Positions 8,771 through 16,837 of a stretch of 64,000 nt of DNA are shown piece by piece (the stretch's first letter is position 1; each line of letters begins with the position of its first letter). Origin of the DNA: Novosphingobium sp. PP1Y. GTDB lineage: Bacteria; Pseudomonadota; Alphaproteobacteria; Sphingomonadales; Sphingomonadaceae. The notes under the pieces are model-generated. The model made no database searches. It saw only the letters and a program-made list of their open reading frames with translations, and had not been told where the DNA came from. The translations under genes were made by a program, and so were the position numbers. The stretch is from assembly GCF_000253255.1 (NCBI RefSeq), contig NC_015583.1, positions 372,001 to 436,000 of the forward strand, written 5' to 3'.

Positions 8771-10210
8771 TCACGCAGCAGAGACTTCGGGGGCATAGAG
8801 GACAACGCGGCAATGCAGGCCCTCTTCGCGAAAATCGAGTTCTGCCTTGCCGCCGTATTCGGCCGCCAGGCCCCGTTCGATCAATCGCGAGCCAAAGCCC
8901 TTGCGGCCTGAGGGCTTTACGGGCGGTCCGCCCAGTTCCTGCCAGTCAAGTACAAGGTAATCGCTATTCCCGGCCTCCCGGAACCAAGCGATGCAAATCC
9001 GGCCCGCGTCGTTGGACAAGGCGCCATATTTCATGGCATTTGTCGTGAGTTCGTGCAGAGCCATGGTCAGGGCAACGGTCAAACGCGGAGAAAGGGCAAT
9101 GACCGGACCGTTCGCCTCGATCCGGCAGGCGTCAGCCCCGGCCGCAGGTGCGGTCGCTTCGCGCACGACTTCGTCCAGCAAGGTCATGCGCCAGCTGGCA
9201 TCTGTAAGCAGGTTGTGGGCACCTGCCAGAGCCCGCAACCGTTCCTCGAAGGACTGCCGCGCGCTGCCGGCCATCTCGACATTGCGAAAGGATTGCGAAG
9301 CCAGGCTCTGGACGATGGCCAGGGTGTTCTTGACCCGATGGTTGAGCTCATTGATCAGCAGGTCCTGGTGGCGGGCCGCCTCGACCACTTCGGTCATGTC
9401 CTGCCCTTGGACGAAAATCGCCGCAACCTCGCCGTCCTCGAAAATCGGCTGATAGATGAAGTCGAGGAAGCGCCGGTCCCGAGGTGCACCGGGAACCGCC
9501 TCGAAGTAGATCTCCTGGGAGCGACCGTGATACGGGCGACCGGTAAGACGCACTTCGTCCAGAAGAGCGATCGAGCCCTGGCTGACAACCTCGGGAAGCG
9601 CGTCGGCCAATCTGCGCCCCACCAGTTTTTCGCGCCCGACCAGCTGCGTGTAGGCAGCATTGACCATGGCGAACTCGTGCTCGGGTCCGACGAGGACCGC
9701 CATGAATCCGGGCGCCTGTTCGAACATCCTTGTCAGCCGGGCACGCTGGGCCTGCAGGTCGAGGTTGCGGTGCTGCACGGCATCGGCGCGCCGGACCAGC
9801 CCACTCTCGTCGCGCAGGCAGCGCAGGCGGTGCAACTCGGTCACGTCGACAGTGTGCTGCAGGATCGCGTCCACCCTGCCGTCGCTATCCAGCAGCGGCG
9901 TGTGCGTCGCGCTCCAGTAGCGTTGCTCCATGGAACCGTCGGGAGAAGCGATATCGTAACGGATAAGCGCGATTTCATCGACCTCTGCCGTCTCGACCAC
10001 GCGCTTCAACGAAGCGCTGAGCAATTCATAGCTTTCCGTGCCCGGTTCGCTGGGAAAGGCATCGAACATGCGCCGGCCGATGATCGATTCTCTGGTGCGC
10101 ATCGTCGCGCGCAAATAGGCATCGTTCATCCAGATGATCGTCTCGTTACGATCCATAAGGACATAGGGATTGGGCGAAAGCGAAATGAGCGATTGGAAAT
10201 CTATGGTCAC
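8771..10210 (-). CDS. PAS-domain sensor histidine kinase, HWE family
   Basis: A soluble sensor kinase of about 479 residues. Two PAS modules (about residues 5-125 and 150-275) are followed by an HWE-type dimerisation/phosphoacceptor region with the HRVKNTLAIVQSL motif and a degenerate ATPase domain with ELTTNAMKYGAL and GFGSRLIERGL. HWE kinases often sense light or redox state through a PAS/LOV domain and feed the general stress response. I see no clear LOV cysteine motif. There is no transmembrane segment and no response regulator next to it. The start is uncertain: GTG at 10210 follows GGAATTGAGG, and a TTG at 10255 would add 15 residues. Confidence 0.87.
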   Translation of the reverse strand: MTIDFQSLISLSPNPYVLMDRNETIIWMNDAYLRATMRTRESIIGRRMFDAFPSEPGTESYELLSASLKRVVETAEVDEIALIRYDIASPDGSMEQRYWSATHTPLLDSDGRVDAILQHTVDVTELHRLRCLRDESGLVRRADAVQHRNLDLQAQRARLTRMFEQAPGFMAVLVGPEHEFAMVNAAYTQLVGREKLVGRRLADALPEVVSQGSIALLDEVRLTGRPYHGRSQEIYFEAVPGAPRDRRFLDFIYQPIFEDGEVAAIFVQGQDMTEVVEAARHQDLLINELNHRVKNTLAIVQSLASQSFRNVEMAGSARQSFEERLRALAGAHNLLTDASWRMTLLDEVVREATAPAAGADACRIEANGPVIALSPRLTVALTMALHELTTNAMKYGALSNDAGRICIAWFREAGNSDYLVLDWQELGGPPVKPSGRKGFGSRLIERGLAAEYGGKAELDFREEGLHCRVVLYAPEVSAA

Positions 10211-10342
10211 TGACGCCTCAATTCCGGCAAACCCGGGCACTTGCGCTCTGCACAAACTGTGGCCCTACCCGGAACTTGTCAATGAATTGCCACGATAATA
10301 AAAGTGACGATCTGGGCCCGTCGATCCGGTTTGGCGGGCCAA

Positions 10343-11155
10343 CTAGAACCCAAAGCCGATCCGGGCGGCAACACTGGTGGCAGGAGCGCCTTCACTCAGC
10401 CCGGCAGCCCCTTCCACACTGAGCCTCATCCTGTCATTCAGCTTCGTACCGATACCAAGCCCAAGCGCCTCCCTGTCGGCCAGTGTGTCGATGGCCGACT
10501 CCTCGTAGGAATAAGACAGGGCTGCAAAGGATCTGTGGCCAAGGGCAACGCGGGCCCCTGCCGAACCGCTCAGGGTATTGCGCACATCGAACCCGTCGGG
10601 CTCGCCGAGTACCGTGTAACCCAGTGAAGCGAAGGGGGTGATCGCGCCGATGGGGCGGGCGATCTGCCCGGTAACCGCGTAATCGACCTTGCCGGTCCCC
10701 AGCCCCTTTGCGCTCGATGCCGTCGGCACCTTGATCGAGGTTACCCAGGTGGTCACGAAATCGCCGATCGGCAGGTCTACGGCCGCCTGCAAGGTAAGGT
10801 CGCCGATCCCTTCGCGCGAAGTGCGCTCCTGGCTCAGGGAACCGGACGCGAAAAGCGGGGTTCCCAGCAGGCCGCCCTTGCTCACGATGACCCCGATCGG
10901 CGCAGTCGTGCGGACATAGGGAATGGACGCGCTCAGATGGAACCGCCCCTTCGATACCGCCGCCGCCACAGGAACCGAGAGGGTTTCGAACTTGTCGTCG
11001 GTGCCATAATCGCCTTCCTGGTAGGTGACGCCGGAACTGACTTCCCCCGACCACTGCGGCGGGGGGCGGAGCGTGCCATCGCTCTCGGCAGCAAGGGCAG
11101 GCATGGTCATCAGCGACAGCAAGATGGCTGCCACACTCGCTTGAATGGTGTGCAT
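10343..11155 (-). CDS. Outer-membrane beta-barrel protein (phenol-degradation MetA-like / transporter family)
   Basis: A 270-residue protein with a signal peptide (residues 1-22, cleavage near ALAAES), then alternating amphipathic beta strands ending in GFGF, typical of a small outer-membrane barrel. The composition resembles the proteins annotated as transporter or putative MetA-pathway outer-membrane proteins in sphingomonads. The ATG at 11155 directly precedes the signal peptide; an upstream in-frame start would add a non-signal extension. The gene stands alone between a histidine kinase on the same strand and a divergent zinc-ribbon protein. Its role is not known. Confidence 0.7.
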   Translation of the reverse strand: MHTIQASVAAILLSLMTMPALAAESDGTLRPPPQWSGEVSSGVTYQEGDYGTDDKFETLSVPVAAAVSKGRFHLSASIPYVRTTAPIGVIVSKGGLLGTPLFASGSLSQERTSREGIGDLTLQAAVDLPIGDFVTTWVTSIKVPTASSAKGLGTGKVDYAVTGQIARPIGAITPFASLGYTVLGEPDGFDVRNTLSGSAGARVALGHRSFAALSYSYEESAIDTLADREALGLGIGTKLNDRMRLSVEGAAGLSEGAPATSVAARIGFGF

Positions 11156-11501
11156 GGAAAATCTCGTCAGTTCGGCTAGGCAAGAAAGGTCGGACGTCTG
11201 GTGCAGGGCCGTCCCTACCGGGCTGCAATAGTCGTTGCTGTAATCGTGTCTGCAATCGTCATGGGCGCGCCTCAGGCTATTGGGTTCCAAGCTTCGTCAG
11301 GTTCGGTGACGGGCTTTCCCTGAAGGAACGAGCGGCGCTCCGGATTTCATCCACGCGGCGCGGCACTTTTTTCCGGCAGGCACGATCAGGAAGAACACGA
11401 GTGCCCACAGCCCTTCGATGTTAACGCCGGCCCGAATGCCTTTACAGTCCTGATGGCCATGATAAGCCTCGCGCTATCAACAGGGCGCGGGAGGCTGGAA
11501 G
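11156..11501. other. Divergent intergenic region
   Basis: About 350 bases between a minus-strand beta-barrel gene and a plus-strand zinc-ribbon gene. It presumably holds both promoters. I see no gene and no strong dyad. Confidence 0.4.
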
Positions 11502-12560
11502 ATGATAAAGGGAGCAAGGGTTCCTGAGCGGGCCTATCTGATCGTACTCTGGGCGGTTTCGGTCATCTTCGCCGGCTTCATTGTCGGCTTCGGCAATCTC
11601 GTCATCGGCGACCTGCCTCAGGTCGAAACAACGGTTTCGCCGGAACAGTTCGTCGACAAGGCCCGGGACGAAAAGCTGCAAAGCGAGCTGAAGCAGGCCG
11701 AAGACCGCAGCGGGGCGATCGACGACAAGCTCCAGATTGCAAGGCTCCAGCTGGAGCAAGCGCGCCGCGCCTCGCAGACCGCCACCGAAACTTTCCAGGC
11801 GTGGATCCAGACCCGCACCGCGACGACCGATCCCCAACAGGACCCCGAAGTGGTTCAACGCACCCGGCAGCTTGAGCAGCTCAAGGGTAACGAACGCGCG
11901 ATCCAGGGACGGATCAACACGCTGGAGAACGAACGCCTGCCTCTTGAACAGCGCGCCACGGCGCTGCGTCAGGAGCAGGCCGATCTTCAGGACGCGGCCT
12001 ATCCGGCTTTTGAGAAGGCCCTGTTCTGGCAGGAACTGCGAATATTTCTGCTGCGCCTGGCGCTGACCCTGCCGATGTTGCTGCTCGCCGCCTGGCTGGT
12101 CGCCAAGCGGCGCAAGGGCGCCTATTGGCCCCTGTCACGAGGCTTCGTGATTGCCGCGGTCTTCGTCTTCTTTGTCGAACTGGTGCCGTACCTGCCCAGC
12201 TACGGCGGCTACATCCGCTACGGCGTTGGCATCTTGCTTACCGTTGCTGCCGGCCACTTCCTGATCAAGAACATGCGTCATTACCTGGAAAAGCGCAGGG
12301 AAGTGGAAGCGCAGGCCGAGGAGGAACGCCGCAAGCTGGTTTCGCACGACGAAGCCTTCAAGAAGATGTCTGCCAAGGTCTGCCCCGGCTGCGATCGCCC
12401 GATCGCTGCAATGGAAGGCAGCGAAACCAACTTCTGCGTCCATTGCGGAATGACGCTCTTCGACCACTGCAGCAAATGCAATGCCCGCAAGATGGCATTC
12501 TTCCGCTATTGCATGGCCTGCGGCACGCCGGCGCAGGACGCCGCCAAAGCAGGCACCTGA
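11502..12560 (+). CDS. Membrane protein with coiled coil and C-terminal double zinc ribbon
   Basis: A 352-residue protein. One N-terminal membrane segment (about residues 10-35) is followed by a long periplasmic-type coiled coil (about 50-170, rich in Q, E, R and L heptads). A group of membrane helices (about 180-260) and a charged cytosolic linker come next. The C-terminal region (about 285-345) carries CPGC, CVHC, CSKC and CMAC pairs that form two zinc ribbons. Similar proteins are annotated only as zinc-ribbon domain-containing. The topology (zinc ribbons inside, coiled coil outside) suggests a scaffold or sensor spanning the inner membrane. No operon partner is visible, and no function is assigned. 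Confidence 0.8.
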   Translation: MIKGARVPERAYLIVLWAVSVIFAGFIVGFGNLVIGDLPQVETTVSPEQFVDKARDEKLQSELKQAEDRSGAIDDKLQIARLQLEQARRASQTATETFQAWIQTRTATTDPQQDPEVVQRTRQLEQLKGNERAIQGRINTLENERLPLEQRATALRQEQADLQDAAYPAFEKALFWQELRIFLLRLALTLPMLLLAAWLVAKRRKGAYWPLSRGFVIAAVFVFFVELVPYLPSYGGYIRYGVGILLTVAAGHFLIKNMRHYLEKRREVEAQAEEERRKLVSHDEAFKKMSAKVCPGCDRPIAAMEGSETNFCVHCGMTLFDHCSKCNARKMAFFRYCMACGTPAQDAAKAGT

Positions 12561-13028
12561 GAACCACCCGGGCTCAATCGCGCAATCCGGTCTTGGGAGG
12601 ACCATTGCGGCCGGGCTTCGTGGCTGGTGGGGAAAGATGCGCAATATGCGCGGCACCTTGTACTGGGCAATGCGCTTGCGCGACCATTGCAGCAGTTCGT
12701 TTTCCCGCAATTGCAGTCTTGAACGGATGGCGACGTAGGCGCGCGCATCGATCGCCTCAGCGGCTCGCACCGGATCGTCGAGGCAGGCCTTAGTCTCGCA
12801 AGGACCGCCAAACCACAAGTCTCCCGTGGGCCTGACGGGCGTGTCGCGGATACGTTGCGAAAAAGCAACGGAGCGCTGAAAATCGCAAGCCCTGTGCAAC
12901 TGCCACACGCCAAAAGCGAAAGATCGGATTAGATACTCGCACAGGAGGAAAACCGGATCTGGAACCAGTAAACTCGTGAATATAACCATATAGAATTCAA
13001 TAATTTCTCCACCAGGGAGGGGAACGAA
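12561..13028. other. Intergenic region with CoA-ligase remnant
   Basis: About 470 bases upstream of a TonB receptor. The first half holds a decayed CoA-ligase C-terminus on the minus strand. The last 100 bases are AT-rich and end in the GGGAGGGG ribosome-binding site of the receptor gene. Confidence 0.5.
12588..12839 (-). pseudogene. AMP-dependent acyl-CoA synthetase fragment
   Basis: The minus-strand translation contains GDLWFGGPCETKACLDDPVR, resembling the GELWxRGPxxxxGYxxDP core of adenylate-forming ligases. It then gives ENELLQWSRKRIAQYKVPR followed by LPR-like residues, resembling the C-terminal region of the same family. The segment between (normally the TGD hinge) is largely missing. 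With about 84 residues and an internal deletion it is a decayed remnant. Confidence 0.55.
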
Positions 13029-15455
13029 ATGAATACGAGACTTCACAACAAGGCCATGTTTATCGGCGGCGTCTGCTTCAGCATGATCGCCTTTTCCGCT
13101 GCCGCGGTCGCACAGGACCAAGCCGATCAGAACGGAGGCCAGGCCTACAACAACGAAATCATCGTCACCGCCACCAAGCGCAACGAATCCATCCAGAACG
13201 TACCCTTCTCGATCAATGCCCAGACCGCTGAAGCCATGCGCAGGTCGGGCGCAACCTCGATCGAGGACGTGTCGCGCTCCATCGCTGGCCTGACCGTCCA
13301 AAACCTCGGCCCGGGCCAGAGCCAGGTATCGATCCGCGGCGTCTCCGCTGGCCAGGTCGTACGCGACCAGCCCGGCGTGAAGGAGCAGGTGGGCGTCTAC
13401 ATGGACGAGTCGGTCATCTCGCTGTCGCTGTTCACGCCCGATTTCGACCTGTTCGACCTCGACCGCATCGAGACGCTGCGCGGCCCGCAGGGCACGCTGT
13501 TCGGTTCAGGTTCCGAGGGCGGCACGGTGCGCTACATCACCAAGCAGCCCAAGCTCGACATTGTCGAAGGCACCGTGGAAGCTGGCGCCAATGTTCTGAA
13601 GGGCGGCGATGTCGGCTATGACGGCAAGGCTGCGGTAAACCTGCCGCTGGGCGAGACGGCCGCTCTGAGGGTCGTGGGCTACGCCGAACACTACGCCGGC
13701 TTCGTCGATGCGATCGGCCCGGCAGCGGGCAAGAACATCAACGACGGCAACCGCTATGGCGGTCGCGCCAGCGTGTTGTGGGAGCCCAGCCCGGGCATCA
13801 AGGTCACCCCGCGCATCATCTATCAGGACATCAAGACCAACGGCTTCAACCGCGAGGACACCTATCACCTCTACTACAATCCGCTGATCGATGCCTCGCA
13901 AACGCTTTCGGAGCGCACCCAGTACCTCAAGCTGCGTGAAGAGTTCCGCGACAAGACGACGCTGGCGGACCTCACGATCAATGCGGACCTGACCGACGCG
14001 ATCGCCCTCACCTCGGTGACGACCTATATCCATCGCAATATTCTCGTCGCCCGCGATGCGTCGGCACTGACCGGCTCGGTATCCGTCTCGCCTTTCGCCA
14101 TCGACCTGGGCGTCGACGGTTCGCTGGCGAACCTGCCATCGGAACTGCGCGACAGGACGAAGCTCAAGCAATGGACCCAGGAACTGCGCCTAGCTTCCAC
14201 GGACGCCGGCCCGTTCCAGTGGGTGTTCGGCGGCTTCTACAGCCACGTTGACCGCACATATGCGCAGCGCCTGCCGACCCCCGGCTACGATGCGATCGTC
14301 GACGCCGCTCTCGGCGCCGGAACTTCGGCCTCGGTCGCGAACGGCTTCCCGGCGGACTCTCCGTACAACGCCGACATCCCGTACATCATCAAGCAGGCAG
14401 CGGTATTCGGCGAGGCAAGCTACAAGCTGGGACAGTTCAAGCTCACCGCGGGCGGTCGCTACTATGATTTCAAGGAAAAGCGCGACTTCATCTCTGGCGG
14501 CATCTTTGCCAATGGCGACCGCAACATCGGCGACAAGACCAGTTCCAACGGCTTCTCCCCGCGCTTCATCGCCAGCTACGAAGCCAGCCCCGATGTCACG
14601 GTGAACCTGCAGGCATCGAAGGGCTTCCGTCTGGGCGGCGTCAACGATCCACTGAATATCCCGCTATGTTCGGGCGGCGCGACGGGTCCGGATGCGGCGA
14701 CCTACGGCAACCGGCCGACTTTCGACGATGAAACCCTGTGGAACTACGAAGGTGGTATCAAGGCCCATACCGGCGGCATCACCTTCAACGGTGCGGTATT
14801 CCATAACGAGATCCGGAATCTCCAGGTCACCGCAGATGCCGGCAGTTGCTCTTCGCGCGTGCTGTTCAACGTCCCCAAGGCCCATACGACCGGTGTCGAA
14901 GCCGAACTCGCCGCCCGGCTAATGCCCGGGTTCGACGTGACGGTAAACGGCAGCTATATCGACTCCAAGATCGACAGCACCGTCGTCGATGGATCGGGTG
15001 CCGTCATCGCCGGTATCCGCAAGGGCAATCGCCTGCCGACCGTACCCAAGTTCCAGATTTCAGCTTCGGCCACTTACGAAACCGAAATCAGCGACGGCAT
15101 CGACTGGGCCCTTACCGCAAGCTACCAGCACGTTGGCAATCGCTTCACGCAACTTGCGGATCAGGAACCGGGGGCAGGATCGTTTACCAATTCGATCTTC
15201 TACGATCCCGCCACGGGTGCTTTCGGAACCGGAGCCTATGACTTCGGGTCCTATCGCCTTCCGTCTTACGACCTCGTCAATCTCTCGACGAGCGTGAACT
15301 TCGACCATGGCCTGTCCGTGTCGGTCTACGTCAATAACCTGCTGGACAAGAACGCCCTGATGTCGCTGGATCGCGAACGCGGCGGCCGGGCACGTCTCGG
15401 ATACAATATCGGCAGTCCGCGCAAGATCGGGATGACGGTGCGCAAAGAATTCTGA
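13029..15455 (+). CDS. TonB-dependent receptor
   Basis: An 808-residue outer-membrane receptor. A signal peptide (residues 1-30, cleavage near VAQD) is followed by a TonB-box-like region (NNEIIVTATKRNE), a plug domain (about 45-165, with IETLRGPQGTLFGSGSEGGT) and a 22-strand-type barrel ending in VRKEF. It belongs to the broad sphingomonad family of receptors annotated as ferri-siderophore or aromatic/polysaccharide transporters. The sequence alone does not give the substrate. The start at 13029 follows a strong GGGAGGGG ribosome-binding site. It is monocistronic, ending at a clear terminator. Confidence 0.93.
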   Translation: MNTRLHNKAMFIGGVCFSMIAFSAAAVAQDQADQNGGQAYNNEIIVTATKRNESIQNVPFSINAQTAEAMRRSGATSIEDVSRSIAGLTVQNLGPGQSQVSIRGVSAGQVVRDQPGVKEQVGVYMDESVISLSLFTPDFDLFDLDRIETLRGPQGTLFGSGSEGGTVRYITKQPKLDIVEGTVEAGANVLKGGDVGYDGKAAVNLPLGETAALRVVGYAEHYAGFVDAIGPAAGKNINDGNRYGGRASVLWEPSPGIKVTPRIIYQDIKTNGFNREDTYHLYYNPLIDASQTLSERTQYLKLREEFRDKTTLADLTINADLTDAIALTSVTTYIHRNILVARDASALTGSVSVSPFAIDLGVDGSLANLPSELRDRTKLKQWTQELRLASTDAGPFQWVFGGFYSHVDRTYAQRLPTPGYDAIVDAALGAGTSASVANGFPADSPYNADIPYIIKQAAVFGEASYKLGQFKLTAGGRYYDFKEKRDFISGGIFANGDRNIGDKTSSNGFSPRFIASYEASPDVTVNLQASKGFRLGGVNDPLNIPLCSGGATGPDAATYGNRPTFDDETLWNYEGGIKAHTGGITFNGAVFHNEIRNLQVTADAGSCSSRVLFNVPKAHTTGVEAELAARLMPGFDVTVNGSYIDSKIDSTVVDGSGAVIAGIRKGNRLPTVPKFQISASATYETEISDGIDWALTASYQHVGNRFTQLADQEPGAGSFTNSIFYDPATGAFGTGAYDFGSYRLPSYDLVNLSTSVNFDHGLSVSVYVNNLLDKNALMSLDRERGGRARLGYNIGSPRKIGMTVRKEF

Positions 15456-15474
15456 CCAAGCGGAAACAAATTCG

Positions 15475-15510
15475 AACCCGGGGGCTTCAAGGCAGGCCTC
15501 CGGGTTTTTT
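15475..15510 (+). terminator. Rho-independent terminator after the TonB receptor
   Basis: The stem pairs AACCCGG (from 15475) with CCGGGTT (to 15506), continues with about four more pairs, and is followed by a run of T residues to 15510. It lies 20 bases after the receptor stop codon. Confidence 0.85.
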
Positions 15511-15578
15511 CATGCCCATTTACCCGGCTGCGCAGACCTGTAAGAGGTATGGTCGTTTCACCCTATGCAATCGGATAT

Positions 15579-15608
15579 TTGACACTTAATATACCAATAG
15601 TGTTTATG
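15579..15608 (+). promoter_or_regulatory. Candidate promoter and AT-rich dyad upstream of the MucR-like gene
   Basis: A perfect TTGACA at 15579-15584 is followed at 17-18 bases by a weak TTTATG-type -10 hexamer. The interval is AT-rich and bounded by ACACT (15582-15586) and AGTGT (15599-15603), a small dyad over the spacer. MucR proteins bind AT-rich DNA and repress their own genes, so this could be an autoregulatory site (inference). Confidence 0.35.
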
Positions 15609-15664
15609 GGCGCGTTTTTGAGACTCTTCCCGCTCGTGCAGAGCTACTTTCAAGTTGGATGGAT

Positions 15665-16714
15665 ATGGCAGATTTCGACGCACGTCAGGCTTCGCTGGAC
15701 CTTGTCACAGCCTTTGTGAACAACAACAAGCTGAACGCCTCTCAGCTCCCTTCGCTGCTCAGCGATGTATTCAAGGCCGTTTCGGAATTCGGTGAAGATG
15801 CGCCGATGCCCGCGCTGGCGAAAGTCGAGGAAAAGGCGCCCACCAAGCCCGCCGCTGCGAAACCAGCGCCAGCACCGAAGGCGGAGCAGCCGGCTGCCAA
15901 GGCAGAAACCGCTGAAGCACCCAAGCCTGCCGCTGCAGTAAAGCCAGCGGTTTCCGCCAAGGAATCGCACAGCGACCCGAACTTCATCGTATCACTCATC
16001 ACCGGTGAGAAGTTCAAGACGCTCAAGCGTCACCTTCGCAAGCACGGCCTGACCGAAGCCGAATACAAGACGCGCTACGACCTGCCCGCCGACTACCCCA
16101 TCGTGGCAAGAGCCTATTCGGAACTGCGCCGCAAGGTCGCCAAGAACATCGACCGTAGCGGCCAGGACACGGCCGTTCCTGCGGCCAAGGAAGCCGCACC
16201 GGCGACGGCCAAGACGAAGGCCCCTGCAAAGGCTCCGGCGCAGGCGAAGCCTTCCGCAGCCAAGAAGACCGCAAGCAAGCCCAAGGTTGCTGCGAAGTCG
16301 ACCGCGGCCAAGAGCGCCACGGCTGCAAAGGCTAAGAGCGCCCCCGCCGCGAAGGCAGCCGATACGGCCGCCAAGCCGGCAGCTGCCGCGCCTGAGGCCA
16401 AGAAAGACGCAGCTCCTGCCGCAGCGAAGGCCGCGCCCGCCAAGAAGGCGACCAAGGCCCCCGCAAAGAGCCGTGCAAAGAAGGCTCCCGCTGCCAAGAA
16501 GGCAGCGACCGCCAAGACCCCTGCGGCCCAGGACAGCAAGAAGGACGCAGGCGCGGCCGCGTCAGCTCCGGCTGCAATGCCAGCTCCCGCGGCCAACGCG
16601 GCAAGCCCGGCCCCCGAAAGCAAGAGTGCTGCTGCGCCTTCGACTGCCGACAGCACCGCCAGCTCGAAGCCGGCCCGCAAGGACCGCCCGAAGCTTTCGC
16701 CGGTCTTCAAGTAA
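15665..16714 (+). CDS. MucR/Ros-type transcriptional regulator with histone H1-like tail
   Basis: About 349 residues (an alternative ATG at 15659 adds two). The first 150 residues contain a MucR/Ros domain: the oligomerising helix ASQLPSLLSDVFKAVSEFG, and FIVSLITGEKFKTLKRHLRK with GLTEAEYKTRYDLPADYP. This is the DNA-binding core, but the first zinc-finger cysteine is replaced by Ser, as in some Ros/MucR relatives. From about residue 165 to the end runs a tail of Ala, Lys and Pro (KAPAKAPAQ, AAKKATKAPAKSRAKKAP), like eukaryotic H1 tails and bacterial AlgP/HctB proteins. Normal MucR proteins are about 140-190 residues. MucR acts as an H-NS-like silencer, so the tail suggests a fused nucleoid-compaction function (inference). 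A strong terminator follows. Confidence 0.85.
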   Translation: MADFDARQASLDLVTAFVNNNKLNASQLPSLLSDVFKAVSEFGEDAPMPALAKVEEKAPTKPAAAKPAPAPKAEQPAAKAETAEAPKPAAAVKPAVSAKESHSDPNFIVSLITGEKFKTLKRHLRKHGLTEAEYKTRYDLPADYPIVARAYSELRRKVAKNIDRSGQDTAVPAAKEAAPATAKTKAPAKAPAQAKPSAAKKTASKPKVAAKSTAAKSATAAKAKSAPAAKAADTAAKPAAAAPEAKKDAAPAAAKAAPAKKATKAPAKSRAKKAPAAKKAATAKTPAAQDSKKDAGAAASAPAAMPAPAANAASPAPESKSAAAPSTADSTASSKPARKDRPKLSPVFK

Positions 16715-16752
16715 TACGGTAAGGCGCCTGACAGGCGCAGCCATTGAACAAG

Positions 16753-16789
16753 AAAGCCCCGCATGTCACTGCGACATGCGGGGCTTTTT
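16753..16789. terminator. Bidirectional terminator between convergent genes
   Basis: A perfect 15-bp stem (16753-16767 with 16773-16787, loop ACTGC) is flanked by A residues on one side and five T residues on the other. It serves the MucR-like gene and probably also the convergent M20 hydrolase gene. Confidence 0.92.
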
Positions 16790-16837
16790 CATGCAAGGGC
16801 CACATTGGGGGACCGCAGAAGCGGTCCCCATTCAGGC

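Noticed and set aside
9053..10213. 386-residue open frame on the plus strand
   Set aside because: It is antisense to the PAS/HWE histidine kinase and a shadow of it.
15800..16700. Apparent repeat array in the MucR-like gene
   Set aside because: The periodicity comes from codons for Ala, Lys and Pro in a low-complexity protein tail. It is not a DNA repeat, CRISPR or tandem array with fixed units.
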